Shown one piece after another: positions 23,842-34,931 of a stretch of DNA of 64,000 nucleotides (position 1 is the stretch's first letter; every line of letters begins with the position of its first letter). Source of the DNA: Candidatus Saccharimonadota bacterium (lineage in GTDB: Bacteria; Patescibacteriota; Saccharimonadia; Saccharimonadales; Saccharimonadaceae); the NCBI GenBank assembly GCA_017431745.1, contig JAFRKK010000010.1, positions 150,749 to 214,748 on the forward strand, written 5' to 3'. The notes below the pieces were generated by a model. The model was given only the letters and a program-made list of their open reading frames with translations, was not told the DNA's origin and ran no database searches. Both the position numbers and the translations under genes were made by a program.

Positions 23842-24708
23842 GTGAATAGACGACGAAACTATGTTTGGTTCGTGGGGGGGATGGTTTTGACGGTGGGGCT
23901 AGTCGCGGCATTAGCTTGGGGGTTGATGAATCGGGAATGGATTGTGGATTATGTGCGGGGAGTGTCGTATCAACCGACTAGCGAAATGAGTGCGATTCGG
24001 GATAAATTGAAATTGACGGAGAGAGGTGAGTTTTTGTTTAATGCGACGCAGCCGGTGCTAAATGGACGAGAAACGTTTAATAATGTATGTCGAACGGCGA
24101 CGGATACAGAAGTAGCAGTGCTAGGATGTTATACGGGTGGGAATATTTATATTTATAATATAGTGTCGGATGAGCTAAAAGGGATTCGGGAGCTCACGAC
24201 GGCGCATGAGCTACTACATGCGGTGTGGGCGCGGATGAGTGATGACGAACGAGTGGCGTTAACTGAGCCGTTGACGAGGGCTTTTGAGGCAAATCAGGAT
24301 TTGCTAGGAAAAGAGTTGGACACTTATGATATTAAGGAAAAACAAGAAGAATTATACGTGAGAGTGGGGACGGAAGTGGCGAATTTGCCTGATATACTTG
24401 AAAAACATTATGGGGAAGTTTTTTCGGATCAAGATTTAGTTGTAGATTTTTATAATTCATATATTAAGACGTTTCGGGAAATTGAAACTGAGATGGATAA
24501 TTTGAAGGCGGAGATGGATACACTTAGTGTAGAGATTGATAGTTTGAAGGTGGAGTTTGAGCGAGCGCCAACATGGGCTTTGTATTATAGGATTAACGCG
24601 CTGGTGGATGAATATAATGCACGGGTGGAAAAATACAATGCGGATATTGAGCGGTACGAGAGTTTGAACCAAACGGTGAATTCGAGTGTAAAAGTGGAGG
24701 GAGTGTGA
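23842..24708 (+). CDS. Membrane-anchored HExxH (metalloprotease-like) protein
   Basis: 288 residues from GTG. An N-terminal transmembrane helix ('WFVGGMVLTVGLVAALAWGL') directs the rest outside. An HExxH motif occurs in 'ELTTAHELLHAVWARMSDDE' (about residue 120), followed by helices. The last ~90 residues form a coiled coil ('METEMDNLKAEMDTLSVEID'-type heptads). The zinc-binding motif suggests a metallopeptidase, but no third ligand is identified by eye, so function is tentative. It overlaps the secreted HNH nuclease gene by one base, suggesting joint export and action. Confidence 0.65.
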   Translation: MNRRRNYVWFVGGMVLTVGLVAALAWGLMNREWIVDYVRGVSYQPTSEMSAIRDKLKLTERGEFLFNATQPVLNGRETFNNVCRTATDTEVAVLGCYTGGNIYIYNIVSDELKGIRELTTAHELLHAVWARMSDDERVALTEPLTRAFEANQDLLGKELDTYDIKEKQEELYVRVGTEVANLPDILEKHYGEVFSDQDLVVDFYNSYIKTFREIETEMDNLKAEMDTLSVEIDSLKVEFERAPTWALYYRINALVDEYNARVEKYNADIERYESLNQTVNSSVKVEGV

Positions 24709-25433
24709 TGAGATTAAAAAAGCGGCGACTTTTTGCGGTACTATTTGCTTTTGGCGTTGTGGTAGTGTGGCTCATTGTAAATCCGGCGAGCTATGAAGAA
24801 GAATACACTCAGGCGGTGAATGACGGGGCGGACTGGGCGGCGGTGGCAGTGACGGAGCCGGACGAGAACGTGCCGCTGGCTACGGAAATTTTAGATAAGC
24901 TGGAGGTGAAGGGGCGAGCGCCGAAAACGGATTATTCGAGGGAACAATTTTACTCGGGATGGCCAAATGTGGATGGGTGTTCGCTTCGACAAAGAATAAT
25001 TCGGCGGGAGTTTGGCTCGAGTGCGGTGCTTGAAGAGTGTAATGTGGTGGCAGGTGAATTTGATGAACCGTATACTGGAGAGCATTTGAAGTTTAGTGAG
25101 CGGAAGCAGATATCTGATGGGATACAGATTGATCATGTGGTGGCGCTTTCGGATGCGTGGCAGAAGGGGGCACAGAATTTGTCTGTGGATGAGAGGTATG
25201 CCGTGGCGACGGATCCGCTGAATTTGTTGGCGGTAGACGCGGCGGCGAATAAGAAAAAATCGGATGGTGATGCGGCGACGTGGTTGCCGCCAAATAAAAA
25301 ATTTCGCTGTCAATATGTGGCGCGGCAAGTGTCAGTAAAATATAAATATAGGCTATGGGTGACGGAAGCGGAGAAAAATGCGATTGCTAAAATTTTGGAG
25401 AATTGTCCGAAAGAACCGGCGGTGGGGGTATAA
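24708..25433 (+). CDS. Exported HNH endonuclease (DUF1524/GmrSD C-terminal type)
   Basis: 241 residues. The N-terminal signal/anchor is 'LFAVLFAFGVVVVWLIVNPA'. The nuclease core is 'QIDHVVALSDAWQKGAQNLS' with the catalytic His, then 'ATDPLNLLAVDAAANKKKSD' with the Asn, then 'PPNKKFRCQYVARQVSVKYK': the layout of exported HNH/DUF1524 nucleases. Two cysteine pairs could form disulfides outside the cell. In a nucleotide auxotroph it would fit DNA scavenging (inference). ATG at 24708 has GGAGGG upstream and overlaps the previous stop codon (TGATG); an alternative GTG lies one codon earlier. Confidence 0.85.
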   Translation: MRLKKRRLFAVLFAFGVVVVWLIVNPASYEEEYTQAVNDGADWAAVAVTEPDENVPLATEILDKLEVKGRAPKTDYSREQFYSGWPNVDGCSLRQRIIRREFGSSAVLEECNVVAGEFDEPYTGEHLKFSERKQISDGIQIDHVVALSDAWQKGAQNLSVDERYAVATDPLNLLAVDAAANKKKSDGDAATWLPPNKKFRCQYVARQVSVKYKYRLWVTEAEKNAIAKILENCPKEPAVGV

Positions 25434-25477
25434 AAATTGCAGAAATGACAAAAAGTATGGTATAATTGGTTTATTGT

Positions 25478-25554
25478 GCGAGCGTAGCTCAGTTGTTTAG
25501 AGCGCTTCCTTGCCAAGGAAGAGGTCGAGAGTTAGAGTCTCTTCGCTCGCACCA
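25478..25554 (+). tRNA. tRNA-Gly (GCC) with altered elbow
   Basis: Acceptor GCGAGCG/CGCTCGC, D-stem GCTC/GAGC, anticodon stem-loop CTTCC-TTGCCAA-GGAAG (anticodon GCC), encoded CCA. The D-loop reads AGTTGTTTA, so position 19 is U instead of G. The T-loop reads TTAGAGT, so position 56 is A instead of C. The nearly invariant G19-C56 tertiary pair is thus replaced by a U19-A56 pair. A TATAAT box at 25461-25466 serves as -10. Confidence 0.93.
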
Positions 25555-25581
25555 TTTTTGTGCTATAATCATAAGTACAAT

Positions 25582-26505
25582 ATGAACTGGATTATCTTTG
25601 TTATTATTGCTGTAATTGCTGATTCGCTTCGGATTTTTATTGATAATTATGTGTCAGACGTGTATTTTAAAGGACGACATGCGGTGGCGCAAAAGCTATT
25701 TGACGGATTGATGTTTGTAATCTTTGGGTTTATTATGCTAATTGCTACCGGCTTTAATCCGGGGGAGATGGGGATTGTTAGTGCTCTATTGATTGTATTG
25801 GCTGGGGTGCTACATAGTATGGCGGGGATACCGTATTATCGGGCATTGGAATTGGATGATTCAACCAATATTGGAATTTTTACGCAGCTGGCGCCGGTTT
25901 TTTATTTAATTTTGGGTTGGTTTTTCTTGGACCAATCTTTTTCGCCGATGCAGCTGGTGGCGTTTGCCGTGATTATTTTAGCACCGATTTTGATTGTGAT
26001 GACTTCCAGGAAGCGAAGCCGAAGTATTAAAATAAAAGCAGTGTTTTTTGCGTTTTTGTATGTGCTAGTTAGTGTGATTGGGAATTTGATATTTGTAAAA
26101 GTTAACACTGAGAGTATGAATTTTGTGTTTGCGATTGGAATTGTTTTGATAGGTAAAGGTTTTTCAGACATGATGATTGTGGCAAGCCAGCCAAAGCTTA
26201 GGAAAAGGTTTTTTGACGTGAACCGAAGAAGTAAACGACGGCTTTTGGTGCCGTTGGTGATGAGTAGTATTACGACGACTGTACAACAATTTACCTATCG
26301 AGCTGGGTTGATTTTGGCTCCGGCGGTGGCGATTGCGTCGGTATCTTCTGATTCGGCTGAGCCAATTGTGATATTCTTTATGGGGCTACTTTTGACTTTG
26401 CTTTGGCCAAAGTTTGGACGAGAAAAATTGCAACGCAAAACAATCATGGTGCATTTAGTTGCGACGATAATGGTAGTTATAGGCGTGGTCTTACTGCAAA
26501 TGTGA
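25582..26505 (+). CDS. EamA/DMT-family membrane transporter
   Basis: 307 residues with about ten hydrophobic segments in two similar halves, the drug/metabolite transporter layout: first half 'WIIFVIIAVIADSLRIFI' to 'PILIVMTSRK', second half 'AVFFAFLYVLVSVIGNLIFV' to 'MVHLVATIMVVIGVVLLQM'. Substrate not predictable. The reading frame extends back into the tRNA-Gly gene, so ATG at 25582, 12 nt after a TATAAT (25564-25569), is the start. Confidence 0.8.
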   Translation: MNWIIFVIIAVIADSLRIFIDNYVSDVYFKGRHAVAQKLFDGLMFVIFGFIMLIATGFNPGEMGIVSALLIVLAGVLHSMAGIPYYRALELDDSTNIGIFTQLAPVFYLILGWFFLDQSFSPMQLVAFAVIILAPILIVMTSRKRSRSIKIKAVFFAFLYVLVSVIGNLIFVKVNTESMNFVFAIGIVLIGKGFSDMMIVASQPKLRKRFFDVNRRSKRRLLVPLVMSSITTTVQQFTYRAGLILAPAVAIASVSSDSAEPIVIFFMGLLLTLLWPKFGREKLQRKTIMVHLVATIMVVIGVVLLQM

Positions 26506-26523
26506 TATAATATATTTGTATAT

Positions 26524-26597
26524 GGTGCTTTGGCGGAGTGGTTACGCAGCGGTCTGCAAAACCGTTTACACCGGTTCAATTCCGGTAGGCACCTCCA
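26524..26597 (+). tRNA. tRNA-Cys (GCA)
   Basis: Acceptor GGTGCTT/AGGCACC, anticodon loop CTGCAAA (anticodon GCA), T-arm CCGG-TTCAATT-CCGG, encoded CCA. G18G19 and C56 are normal, in contrast to the tRNA-Gly nearby. A TATAAT box (26506-26511) overlaps the end of the transporter gene. Confidence 0.95.
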
Positions 26598-26622
26598 TAT
26601 AAACTTTAAAAGGAGATAATAT

Positions 26623-27201
26623 ATGTCAACAGGTGGTATTATAGCGATTGTGGTTGTCGTTGTGGTCGTGCTTTTGATTGCGATGGTGATTGGCGCTTAT
26701 AATGGTTTGGTCAAACTGAACGAACGTGTGAACGAGGCTTGGAGTGACATTACGGTACAACTTAAATATCGGGCAGATTTGATTCCGAATTTAGTGGAAA
26801 CTGTAAAAGGTTACGCTAAGCACGAAAAAGATACTTTTAAAATGGTGACCGAGGCGCGTACTGCTTCGATGGGCGCGAAAACTGTAAAACAGGCAGCGGA
26901 AGCGGAGAAAGAAATGCAGGGTGCTTTGGGGCGTTTGCTTGCGATTGCGGAGGCATATCCGGAACTTAAGGCTAATGAAAATTTCCAAACTTTACAGACC
27001 CAGCTTCAAGACACAGAAGACAAAATTCAAGCAGCGCGTAGGTTTTATAATGCTGGCGCGAAAGAGCTTAACACGAAAATTAAAACTTTCCCAACTAATT
27101 TAATCAACAATTTTGTTGGTCATTTTAAGACGCGTGATTACTTTGAAGTTGATGATGCTGAGAAAGCTAAAATCAAGGATGCGCCAGAAGTAAAGTTCTA
27201 A
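26623..27201 (+). CDS. lemA: LemA family membrane protein
   Basis: LemA proteins have one N-terminal transmembrane helix and an outward four-helix domain; their function is unclear, though they commonly accompany HtpX. Visible: 'IVVVVVVVLLIAMVIGAYNG' helix, 'LVKLNERVNEAWSDITVQLK' and 'RADLIPNLVETVKGYAKHE' (the LemA signature), then 'RRFYNAGAKELNTKIKTFPT' and a C-terminal 'FEVDDAEKAKIKDAPEV'. 192 residues. AAAAGGAGATAATAT precedes ATG. htpX begins 1 nt after the stop. Confidence 0.94.
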   Translation: MSTGGIIAIVVVVVVVLLIAMVIGAYNGLVKLNERVNEAWSDITVQLKYRADLIPNLVETVKGYAKHEKDTFKMVTEARTASMGAKTVKQAAEAEKEMQGALGRLLAIAEAYPELKANENFQTLQTQLQDTEDKIQAARRFYNAGAKELNTKIKTFPTNLINNFVGHFKTRDYFEVDDAEKAKIKDAPEVKF

Positions 27202-27202
27202 A

Positions 27203-28081
27203 ATGTATAAACAGATTGCGGAAAATAAGCGGCGAACTGCATATATCATCATTGGTTTTGTAATGATGATAGGTATGATTGCCGCGATTTTCGCGTGGGC
27301 ATATAATGATCCGTGGATTGCAGTATGGACGATTGTGGTGGCAATGGTGTATGCGTTGATTCAATATTATGCGGCAGGGTCGTTGGCGATGGCGATGACG
27401 GGAGCAAAGGAAATTGAAAAAAAGGATAATCCGAGACTATATAATATAGTGGAGAATTTGTCGATTACGACGGGATTGCCGATGCCGAAAGTTTACATCA
27501 TTGACGATAAGGCGCCAAACGCTTTTGCGACGGGGCGAGACCCACAGCACGCATCAGTGGCGGCGACGACTGGATTACTCGACGTGATGAACGATAAAGA
27601 ATTAAATGCAGTGATGGCGCATGAGATGTCGCATGTGAAGAATTACGATATTAGAGTGTCAATGATTGTGTTTGGATTAGTGTGCGTGATTGGACTAATT
27701 TCGGATTTGGCGTTTCGATTTATGTTTTATGGGTCGAGGCGGCGAGATAATGAAGGAAGCCCGGTGGGGTATGTGTTGATTTTGGTAGTGGCGATTTTGT
27801 CACCGATTGTGGCGGCGCTAGCACAAATGGCAGTTTCGAGACAGCGGGAATATTTAGCGGATGCATCAGCAGTAAATATCACACGGTATCCGGAGGGGAT
27901 GATTGACGCTTTGAAGAAATTGCAATCGCATAGTGCGCCAATGAAAAGCCAAAATATTGCGACGGAAGCGATGTATATTAATAATCCTTTGAGGAAGGGA
28001 TTTTTCAATAATTTATTGTCTTCACACCCGCCAATCGAGAAACGAATTGAGAGGTTGGAACATGGTAAAAAAACGTTCTAA
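27203..28081 (+). CDS. htpX: Membrane zinc metalloprotease HtpX
   Basis: HtpX (M48B) degrades misfolded membrane proteins. HExxH in 'AVMAHEMSHVKNYD' near residue 139; the third zinc ligand is probably the Glu of 'SRQREYLADASAVNIT'. There are two N-terminal transmembrane helices and two more after the catalytic motif ('MIVFGLVCVIGLISDLAFRF', 'YVLILVVAILSPIVAALAQM'). C-terminal 'HPPIEKRIERLE' is typical. 292 residues. The lemA-htpX pair is a common operon. Confidence 0.95.
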   Translation: MYKQIAENKRRTAYIIIGFVMMIGMIAAIFAWAYNDPWIAVWTIVVAMVYALIQYYAAGSLAMAMTGAKEIEKKDNPRLYNIVENLSITTGLPMPKVYIIDDKAPNAFATGRDPQHASVAATTGLLDVMNDKELNAVMAHEMSHVKNYDIRVSMIVFGLVCVIGLISDLAFRFMFYGSRRRDNEGSPVGYVLILVVAILSPIVAALAQMAVSRQREYLADASAVNITRYPEGMIDALKKLQSHSAPMKSQNIATEAMYINNPLRKGFFNNLLSSHPPIEKRIERLEHGKKTF

Positions 28082-28862
28082 AAAGCGCGAATCGTTTCGG
28101 CGAATTTATCGGGAAGATTTGAAGCGGGATTTAAATGTGCCGGAAATGGGAGAACACATTGTAAAAAGTTTTCAGATGATTTTTAAAAACTGGAAACTTT
28201 TTTTGCCGCTTCTTTTGATGGCGATGGTGATTTTACTTTTGACGGTGGGGACAACGGGTTTTTTGAAAGAGGCAGCCGGGGTGTTTATAGTTTTGGTGTT
28301 TTTGATATTGTGGCTCGTGACGATATGGTTTGCAAGGCAAATTATGGCGAAACATAAAGTAAAGTTTCGGGACGGGCTTTATAATGCTATGACGCCTTTA
28401 ATTTCGACTTTTGTGGTTTTTGCAGTGGCGATAGTGGAGTGTATACCGATATTTTTGCTTGTAATTGCGTATTCGGCGGCGATAGAAACTGGGTTCTTGA
28501 CTGCGCCGTTTTATGCGCTTTTGTTTTGGGTTTTTGCAGCGTTGATGGTGACGATATCGTGTTATTTACTATCGTCTTCTTTGATTGCATTATTAGCGGT
28601 GACGGTGCCAGGGGTTTATCCTTTTAAGGCGCTGGTGATGGCTACAGAATTGATGCGTGGGCGAAAGGTGCGGTTTGTGTTGAGGATTTTAGTTTTAGTA
28701 TTGGTGCTTGGCGTTATTTTTACAGCGATTGTACTGCCGCTTTCGGCTTTGAAAGTTCCGCCTGAAGTGCTTTCGATTATTGTTGAGTTACTGGCTTGTT
28801 TTGGAATTATTTATATGGCCACATATTTATACATATATTATAGATATCTACTAAACCAATAA
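28062..28862 (+). CDS. Multi-spanning membrane protein, hypothetical
   Basis: About 266 residues. A very basic N-terminus ('MVKKRSKKRESFRRIYREDL') is followed by about six hydrophobic helices, starting with 'LFLPLLLMAMVILLLTVGTT'. No specific family recognised; it resembles general glycerophosphodiester-phosphodiesterase-type or YIP1-like membrane domains in layout only. ATG at 28062 lies inside the end of htpX (20-nt overlap), so it is the third gene of the lemA-htpX operon and may help membrane quality control. The stop codon abuts a palindromic element. Confidence 0.65.
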   Translation: MVKKRSKKRESFRRIYREDLKRDLNVPEMGEHIVKSFQMIFKNWKLFLPLLLMAMVILLLTVGTTGFLKEAAGVFIVLVFLILWLVTIWFARQIMAKHKVKFRDGLYNAMTPLISTFVVFAVAIVECIPIFLLVIAYSAAIETGFLTAPFYALLFWVFAALMVTISCYLLSSSLIALLAVTVPGVYPFKALVMATELMRGRKVRFVLRILVLVLVLGVIFTAIVLPLSALKVPPEVLSIIVELLACFGIIYMATYLYIYYRYLLNQ

Positions 28863-28975
28863 AATACTCAAACAGTTATTTCGGACACGGGTCGCTCGCT
28901 CCCGTCGTCACGGGGCTCGCGCCCTAATTCTCGGTCGTGACCTCCGAAATGTCCTCAATTACTGTTTGAGTATTT
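28862..28975 (+). repeat. Palindromic insertion element, core family B, intergenic
   Basis: Arms 28862-28880 and 28957-28975 (AAATACTCAAACAGTTATT against its complement, one mismatch) enclose a 76-nt core that begins TCGGACACGGGTCGCTCGCT and ends CCTCCGAAATGTCCTC. The inner hairpin is CCCGT-CGTC-ACGGG. The left arm overlaps the last base of the upstream gene and the element ends 17 nt before ligA, just upstream of the ligA -10 box. Confidence 0.85.
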
Positions 28976-28980
28976 CATGA

Positions 28981-31065
<2,085 letters not shown>

Positions 31066-31090
31066 CAATCTATGCTATAATTAAATAGTA

Positions 31091-31750
31091 ATGTTTAACT
31101 TTATTCGGAATCATAAAGTTCTTAGTTTGCTATTGTTTTTGAATGTGGTGGCGGTGCTCGTGGTGGTTTTGGTGATAGTGATTCATAATACGAAAACGGC
31201 GACGGTAGATATTATGGTGGCGCCAATGGATGCGGTAGTGGAATTGAATGGCACAAGATACGAAAATATGAGGTCACATAATGTGGTACCGGGTGAATAT
31301 CATGTAAAGATTTCGATGGATGGGATGCAAACAAAGGAATATGATATTAATTTGGAAAGAGATGGTTTTGTGAGAATTTGGGAGTATTTACTTAGTGCGG
31401 ATGGGAGTTTTGACTATTATTTGAGTCATCCGGAGGACGAGGCGGTGCTAGAAAATATCATTGATGAAGATGACAGGGCGGCTCAGAATTTTATAGCTGA
31501 GTATCAAAGAATAGCAAGGATTAATGAAATATTGCCACTGGAATATTATGATAATGAAAACCCTGCGGATCCGATTGGTATTTTTATAGAACAATCTAAA
31601 GATGTTTGTAATAATAAAATAAATTGTTTGTCTGTTTATGGTGGCGAAAAGCATCAGGATATAGTGTTTAAACTGATAAGTGATACTGGGTATTCGCCTG
31701 ATGATTTTGAAGTAGTTTTTGTGCCGGAGTCAGAAGATGTTACGCAGTAG
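31091..31750 (+). CDS. Membrane-anchored PEGA-like protein
   Basis: 219 residues. An N-terminal transmembrane helix ('LLFLNVVAVLVVVLVIVIHN') is followed by a PEGA-like beta domain ('VDIMVAPMDAVVELNGTRYE', 'NVVPGEYHVKISMDGMQTKE'), then a polar C-terminal domain ending 'YSPDDFEVVFVPESEDVTQ'. PEGA domains are usually extracytoplasmic and wall-associated. ATG follows a TATAAT box by 9 nt. It heads the operon of the giant hydrolase, whose start lies inside its 3' end (14-nt overlap). Confidence 0.7.
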   Translation: MFNFIRNHKVLSLLLFLNVVAVLVVVLVIVIHNTKTATVDIMVAPMDAVVELNGTRYENMRSHNVVPGEYHVKISMDGMQTKEYDINLERDGFVRIWEYLLSADGSFDYYLSHPEDEAVLENIIDEDDRAAQNFIAEYQRIARINEILPLEYYDNENPADPIGIFIEQSKDVCNNKINCLSVYGGEKHQDIVFKLISDTGYSPDDFEVVFVPESEDVTQ

Positions 31751-34700
31751 GTTTGGGCTATTTGTTGTGTTTTTGGTTCTGTTATTAGGTGTTTTTTTGG
31801 GTAAAAATGTAGTGGGCGCTAAATTGACCGATGAAGAATATATGGAACGAGCTTTAAATAGCATAATTTTTCCTGAACCTTGCGAGACTGGATCTTCTGA
31901 CAGTAGCACATTGAGTGGTGAAATAACCATTTCTGGAAGTACAGCTGAAGAGAAGCTTTGGAGTGGTTTAAAGAGTTTTTTGAGTGATGAGCAAGCGGCT
32001 GGTATTATGGGCAATATTGGCCAAGAGGATGGAAATTATAATCCGGTAAGGCGAGAAGTCGGACAGAGTGGCGGTCTTTATAACAGGAATGTTCAAATGG
32101 GACTTGGCTTTGTGCAATGGTCGTTTGGTAGAAGAGTAAACTTATTGGATTACATAAAAGAACGCGATGGGTCTTTGCTGAAGTATTTTGAGGATGAAAG
32201 TTTGGCTCAAATAAGTGGAGATGATTTTATTGAGAGAGTTGGCGAGAATGATGCGAACAAAATTTTTCAACTAGAAGTTGAATTTATAAAAAACGAAATA
32301 GATCGGAGCTACCAAAAGTATTATGATATTAAAGATATAGATGAAGCTACGGTATGGTTTAGAGAGAATTATGAAAGAGCTGGTGTTTATAGTGATTCAT
32401 TCCGAAAACAAAAAGCACATGAGGCTTATGATAAATTTACTAAGAAGACTTCACCTGTTAGTTATACACAAAGTTCGACTAGTGGAGGGGGTGGTGGTTC
32501 GAGCAGTTCATCAGAAAGCGTTAGTGGGAATGCTAAGAAGATTTCTGATACAGCAATTAGGCTGGCTTGGCCAAAGAGTGCTAGCAGCTCTGATTATAAA
32601 GAAAATCAAGGGGGTAAGCCAACTGATGCGATGCTAGATGCTTGGGAAAAATTGGGAACGAAGGATAGAAACTTGAGCCATGGAGCAGATTGTGGTTGGT
32701 TCGTCCAGACAGTGGTTGCTGCATCAGGCGTCGACCCTGAGTATACGGAAGCTACTAAAGGAGATGCCGCTGGTCTTAATAGTTTTGAGGAATGGGTCAA
32801 GAAGAATCCTAACAAATGGGAGGAAATAAATTTTGGTAACGGTAGTGATACTTCTAAACTTAGAGCTGGCGATGTCATAATGTCGTGGGTTGGTAGCAGG
32901 GCTAATCCTAGCGGTTTTCACGGTTGGGTAATAGCGGAGCTAGATGGGGAGCTGTATGTTGTTGAAGCTGGTTATAGTGCTGGTCACAATGGTTTTTGGG
33001 GACATGTGAGTGAGAAGGTTGAGAACTATACTGTTCCTACTGATGAGCTTGTTATTTTCCGAGCTAAGGGTGGCCCTTCATGCGATTCGTGCGAGAAGGG
33101 TAGTATGAATATTAATGGTGCGGCGGTGTGTTTGGCGTGGCCACTTGGAACTGATCCTGGTAAAACACTTTGGCCAAGTGGGACGGGGACGGAATTATTC
33201 AATGATTTTTGGGCTAAGGAAGAAGGGGTGGTAAAAGGGGATGGAACAGGGGATTGTTGGGATAAAGGCGCTTATTGTTGTGGTTTTTCAGCTGCGGCAG
33301 TACGATATTCTGGCTATGATCCGGATTTCCAAAGTGCATGTGATGTGGGTGATGATTTAGGTGGAGGAGCAAACCAATATCTATATGTTAAAGAACATTC
33401 GGACCTTTGGGAGCTTATTCCTTGGAATGGAGATAAGGCTAAACTAAAAGGTGGCGACGTAATATATTATTCTGGTTCAGGAATGGGACATTCTTATGTG
33501 ATAGTACAAGATGAAAAGGGAGAAATTTACATAGCGGAAGCTTCTATGTGTGATTTTTACGGTCGGATTACTGAGTATAGAGCACCACCACTGGGCACTT
33601 CGGCCTATATTTTCCGAGCGAAGAATGCAAAGAATTCTAATGTTGGGGTGTCGGTGACAGATGGAGTAAAAACTTCTTCGAGGACTGGAAAATTAACTGG
33701 TGGTACAGGACAAAATAATGGCGACATTAATGCTAGTGCATTTGAATTAGCTTGGCCGGAGGGAACATCGCCCGGTGTGTACAAAAAACAGGCATATGAT
33801 AAGTTTGTTGAATTCTTTAATTCATTACCACCAGAGAGTGAAAAAAGTGATGGGCAAGACTGGACAGATGGTAAATCATGTATGGTTTTCGTGAATACTG
33901 TCTTACACTATGCTGGAGCTGGTAATGCCTTATTAGAAGATGATGAAGTAGGAGAACGGTATAAAAAACTATCTTCTGTGACTTCGTCTTTGATTAAAAG
34001 TGATGAATGGGAAGAAGTTGGAGGGGAAGGTAATGATGGGGCAGGATTAACATATGGAGATTTGGAGCCTGGAGATGTATTGTCTTATTTCGGCAATGGT
34101 GTGGCAAGTGATGGTAACGACGGGACTTATTATAAGGGGCTAGGTTTGAAGCACGAAGCTATTTATGGAGTAAATGAAGAGGGTGAAGGTAGGGTGATTG
34201 AGGCGGGTTGGGGTGGATCTTTGAGCTCACCTTTGAATGAGTGGGGGCATGTTACTGATAAAGGCAGCGATCCTAATGAGAAAGTACTTCCTTCTTGGGC
34301 TAAAATGGTGCGAGTGTTTAGGTGGAAGAAGAATTCTAGTGGGGACGAATGTGATGTGTGTGCCGGGTCAGAAGAAGGTGGCGGAGAACTAAAGGCAGGA
34401 GGGTTTGATACAGTAGAGGAAGCGACGAAGTTTATGCAGAGCTATATTGATGCGGCGTCACCGGGCGGGCAATATTATGGGAAGAGTGGAAATATTGTGT
34501 TCGGAGTGAAGAATGGAAGCGTAGTTGATGGTGGGTGCCCTTACGGAGTATTAAATAACTGCGTGGCGTTTTCGCAATGGTTCATAAATAATTATACGAC
34601 TCTTGGGCCGAATTGGCACAATTTAGGTAATGGAGTGACAATAGCAGGAAAATTGGTTGAATCAGGCTTGAAACGTGGAGATAATGGTGCCGAGCCACGG

Positions 34701-34931
34701 CCGTATGCTGTTTTTAGTAATAAAGGGATTTCTAGTGTTGGCCATACCGGTGTGATTCTTGGTGTGAATACGACTACAAGAAAAGCAATCGTGGGTGAAG
34801 CCTACTGTAATAATGGATATGCTTTTACGGCTCCGTCAGCAAGTGAATATTCATTTGACGAGATGAAAGATTGGTGGTACGCGTATACTGATGATGTAAT
34901 ATCAATGGGAGGACCTTTGAAAAATGTTTAG
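31737..34931 (+). CDS. Giant secreted peptidoglycan hydrolase (lysozyme-like plus four Cys/His peptidase-like domains)
   Basis: 1064 residues from ATG at 31737. Signal peptide 'FGLFVVFLVLLLGVFLGKNV' then GA. Residues about 68-235 form a phage-tail-lysozyme-like domain ('AAGIMGNIGQEDGNYNP', 'GLGFVQWSFGRRVNLL'). After a Gly/Ser linker come three NlpC/P60-like repeats, each opening with 'AWP': about 268-455 (Cys in 'DCGWFVQTV', His in 'FHGWVIAE'), 456-640 (Cys in 'CCGFSAAAV', His in 'GHSYVIVQ') and 664-870 (Cys in 'SCMVFVNTV', His in 'KHEAIYGV'). Residues 890-1064 are CHAP-like ('NNCVAFSQWF', 'GHTGVILGV'). Probably cuts host or self wall. Boundaries are estimates. Confidence 0.82.
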   Translation: MLRSRFGLFVVFLVLLLGVFLGKNVVGAKLTDEEYMERALNSIIFPEPCETGSSDSSTLSGEITISGSTAEEKLWSGLKSFLSDEQAAGIMGNIGQEDGNYNPVRREVGQSGGLYNRNVQMGLGFVQWSFGRRVNLLDYIKERDGSLLKYFEDESLAQISGDDFIERVGENDANKIFQLEVEFIKNEIDRSYQKYYDIKDIDEATVWFRENYERAGVYSDSFRKQKAHEAYDKFTKKTSPVSYTQSSTSGGGGGSSSSSESVSGNAKKISDTAIRLAWPKSASSSDYKENQGGKPTDAMLDAWEKLGTKDRNLSHGADCGWFVQTVVAASGVDPEYTEATKGDAAGLNSFEEWVKKNPNKWEEINFGNGSDTSKLRAGDVIMSWVGSRANPSGFHGWVIAELDGELYVVEAGYSAGHNGFWGHVSEKVENYTVPTDELVIFRAKGGPSCDSCEKGSMNINGAAVCLAWPLGTDPGKTLWPSGTGTELFNDFWAKEEGVVKGDGTGDCWDKGAYCCGFSAAAVRYSGYDPDFQSACDVGDDLGGGANQYLYVKEHSDLWELIPWNGDKAKLKGGDVIYYSGSGMGHSYVIVQDEKGEIYIAEASMCDFYGRITEYRAPPLGTSAYIFRAKNAKNSNVGVSVTDGVKTSSRTGKLTGGTGQNNGDINASAFELAWPEGTSPGVYKKQAYDKFVEFFNSLPPESEKSDGQDWTDGKSCMVFVNTVLHYAGAGNALLEDDEVGERYKKLSSVTSSLIKSDEWEEVGGEGNDGAGLTYGDLEPGDVLSYFGNGVASDGNDGTYYKGLGLKHEAIYGVNEEGEGRVIEAGWGGSLSSPLNEWGHVTDKGSDPNEKVLPSWAKMVRVFRWKKNSSGDECDVCAGSEEGGGELKAGGFDTVEEATKFMQSYIDAASPGGQYYGKSGNIVFGVKNGSVVDGGCPYGVLNNCVAFSQWFINNYTTLGPNWHNLGNGVTIAGKLVESGLKRGDNGAEPRPYAVFSNKGISSVGHTGVILGVNTTTRKAIVGEAYCNNGYAFTAPSASEYSFDEMKDWWYAYTDDVISMGGPLKNV

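Noticed and set aside
31719..31736. Earlier start for the giant hydrolase
   Set aside because: The residues before ATG 31737 would precede the signal peptide without a start-site context and overlap the previous gene further.
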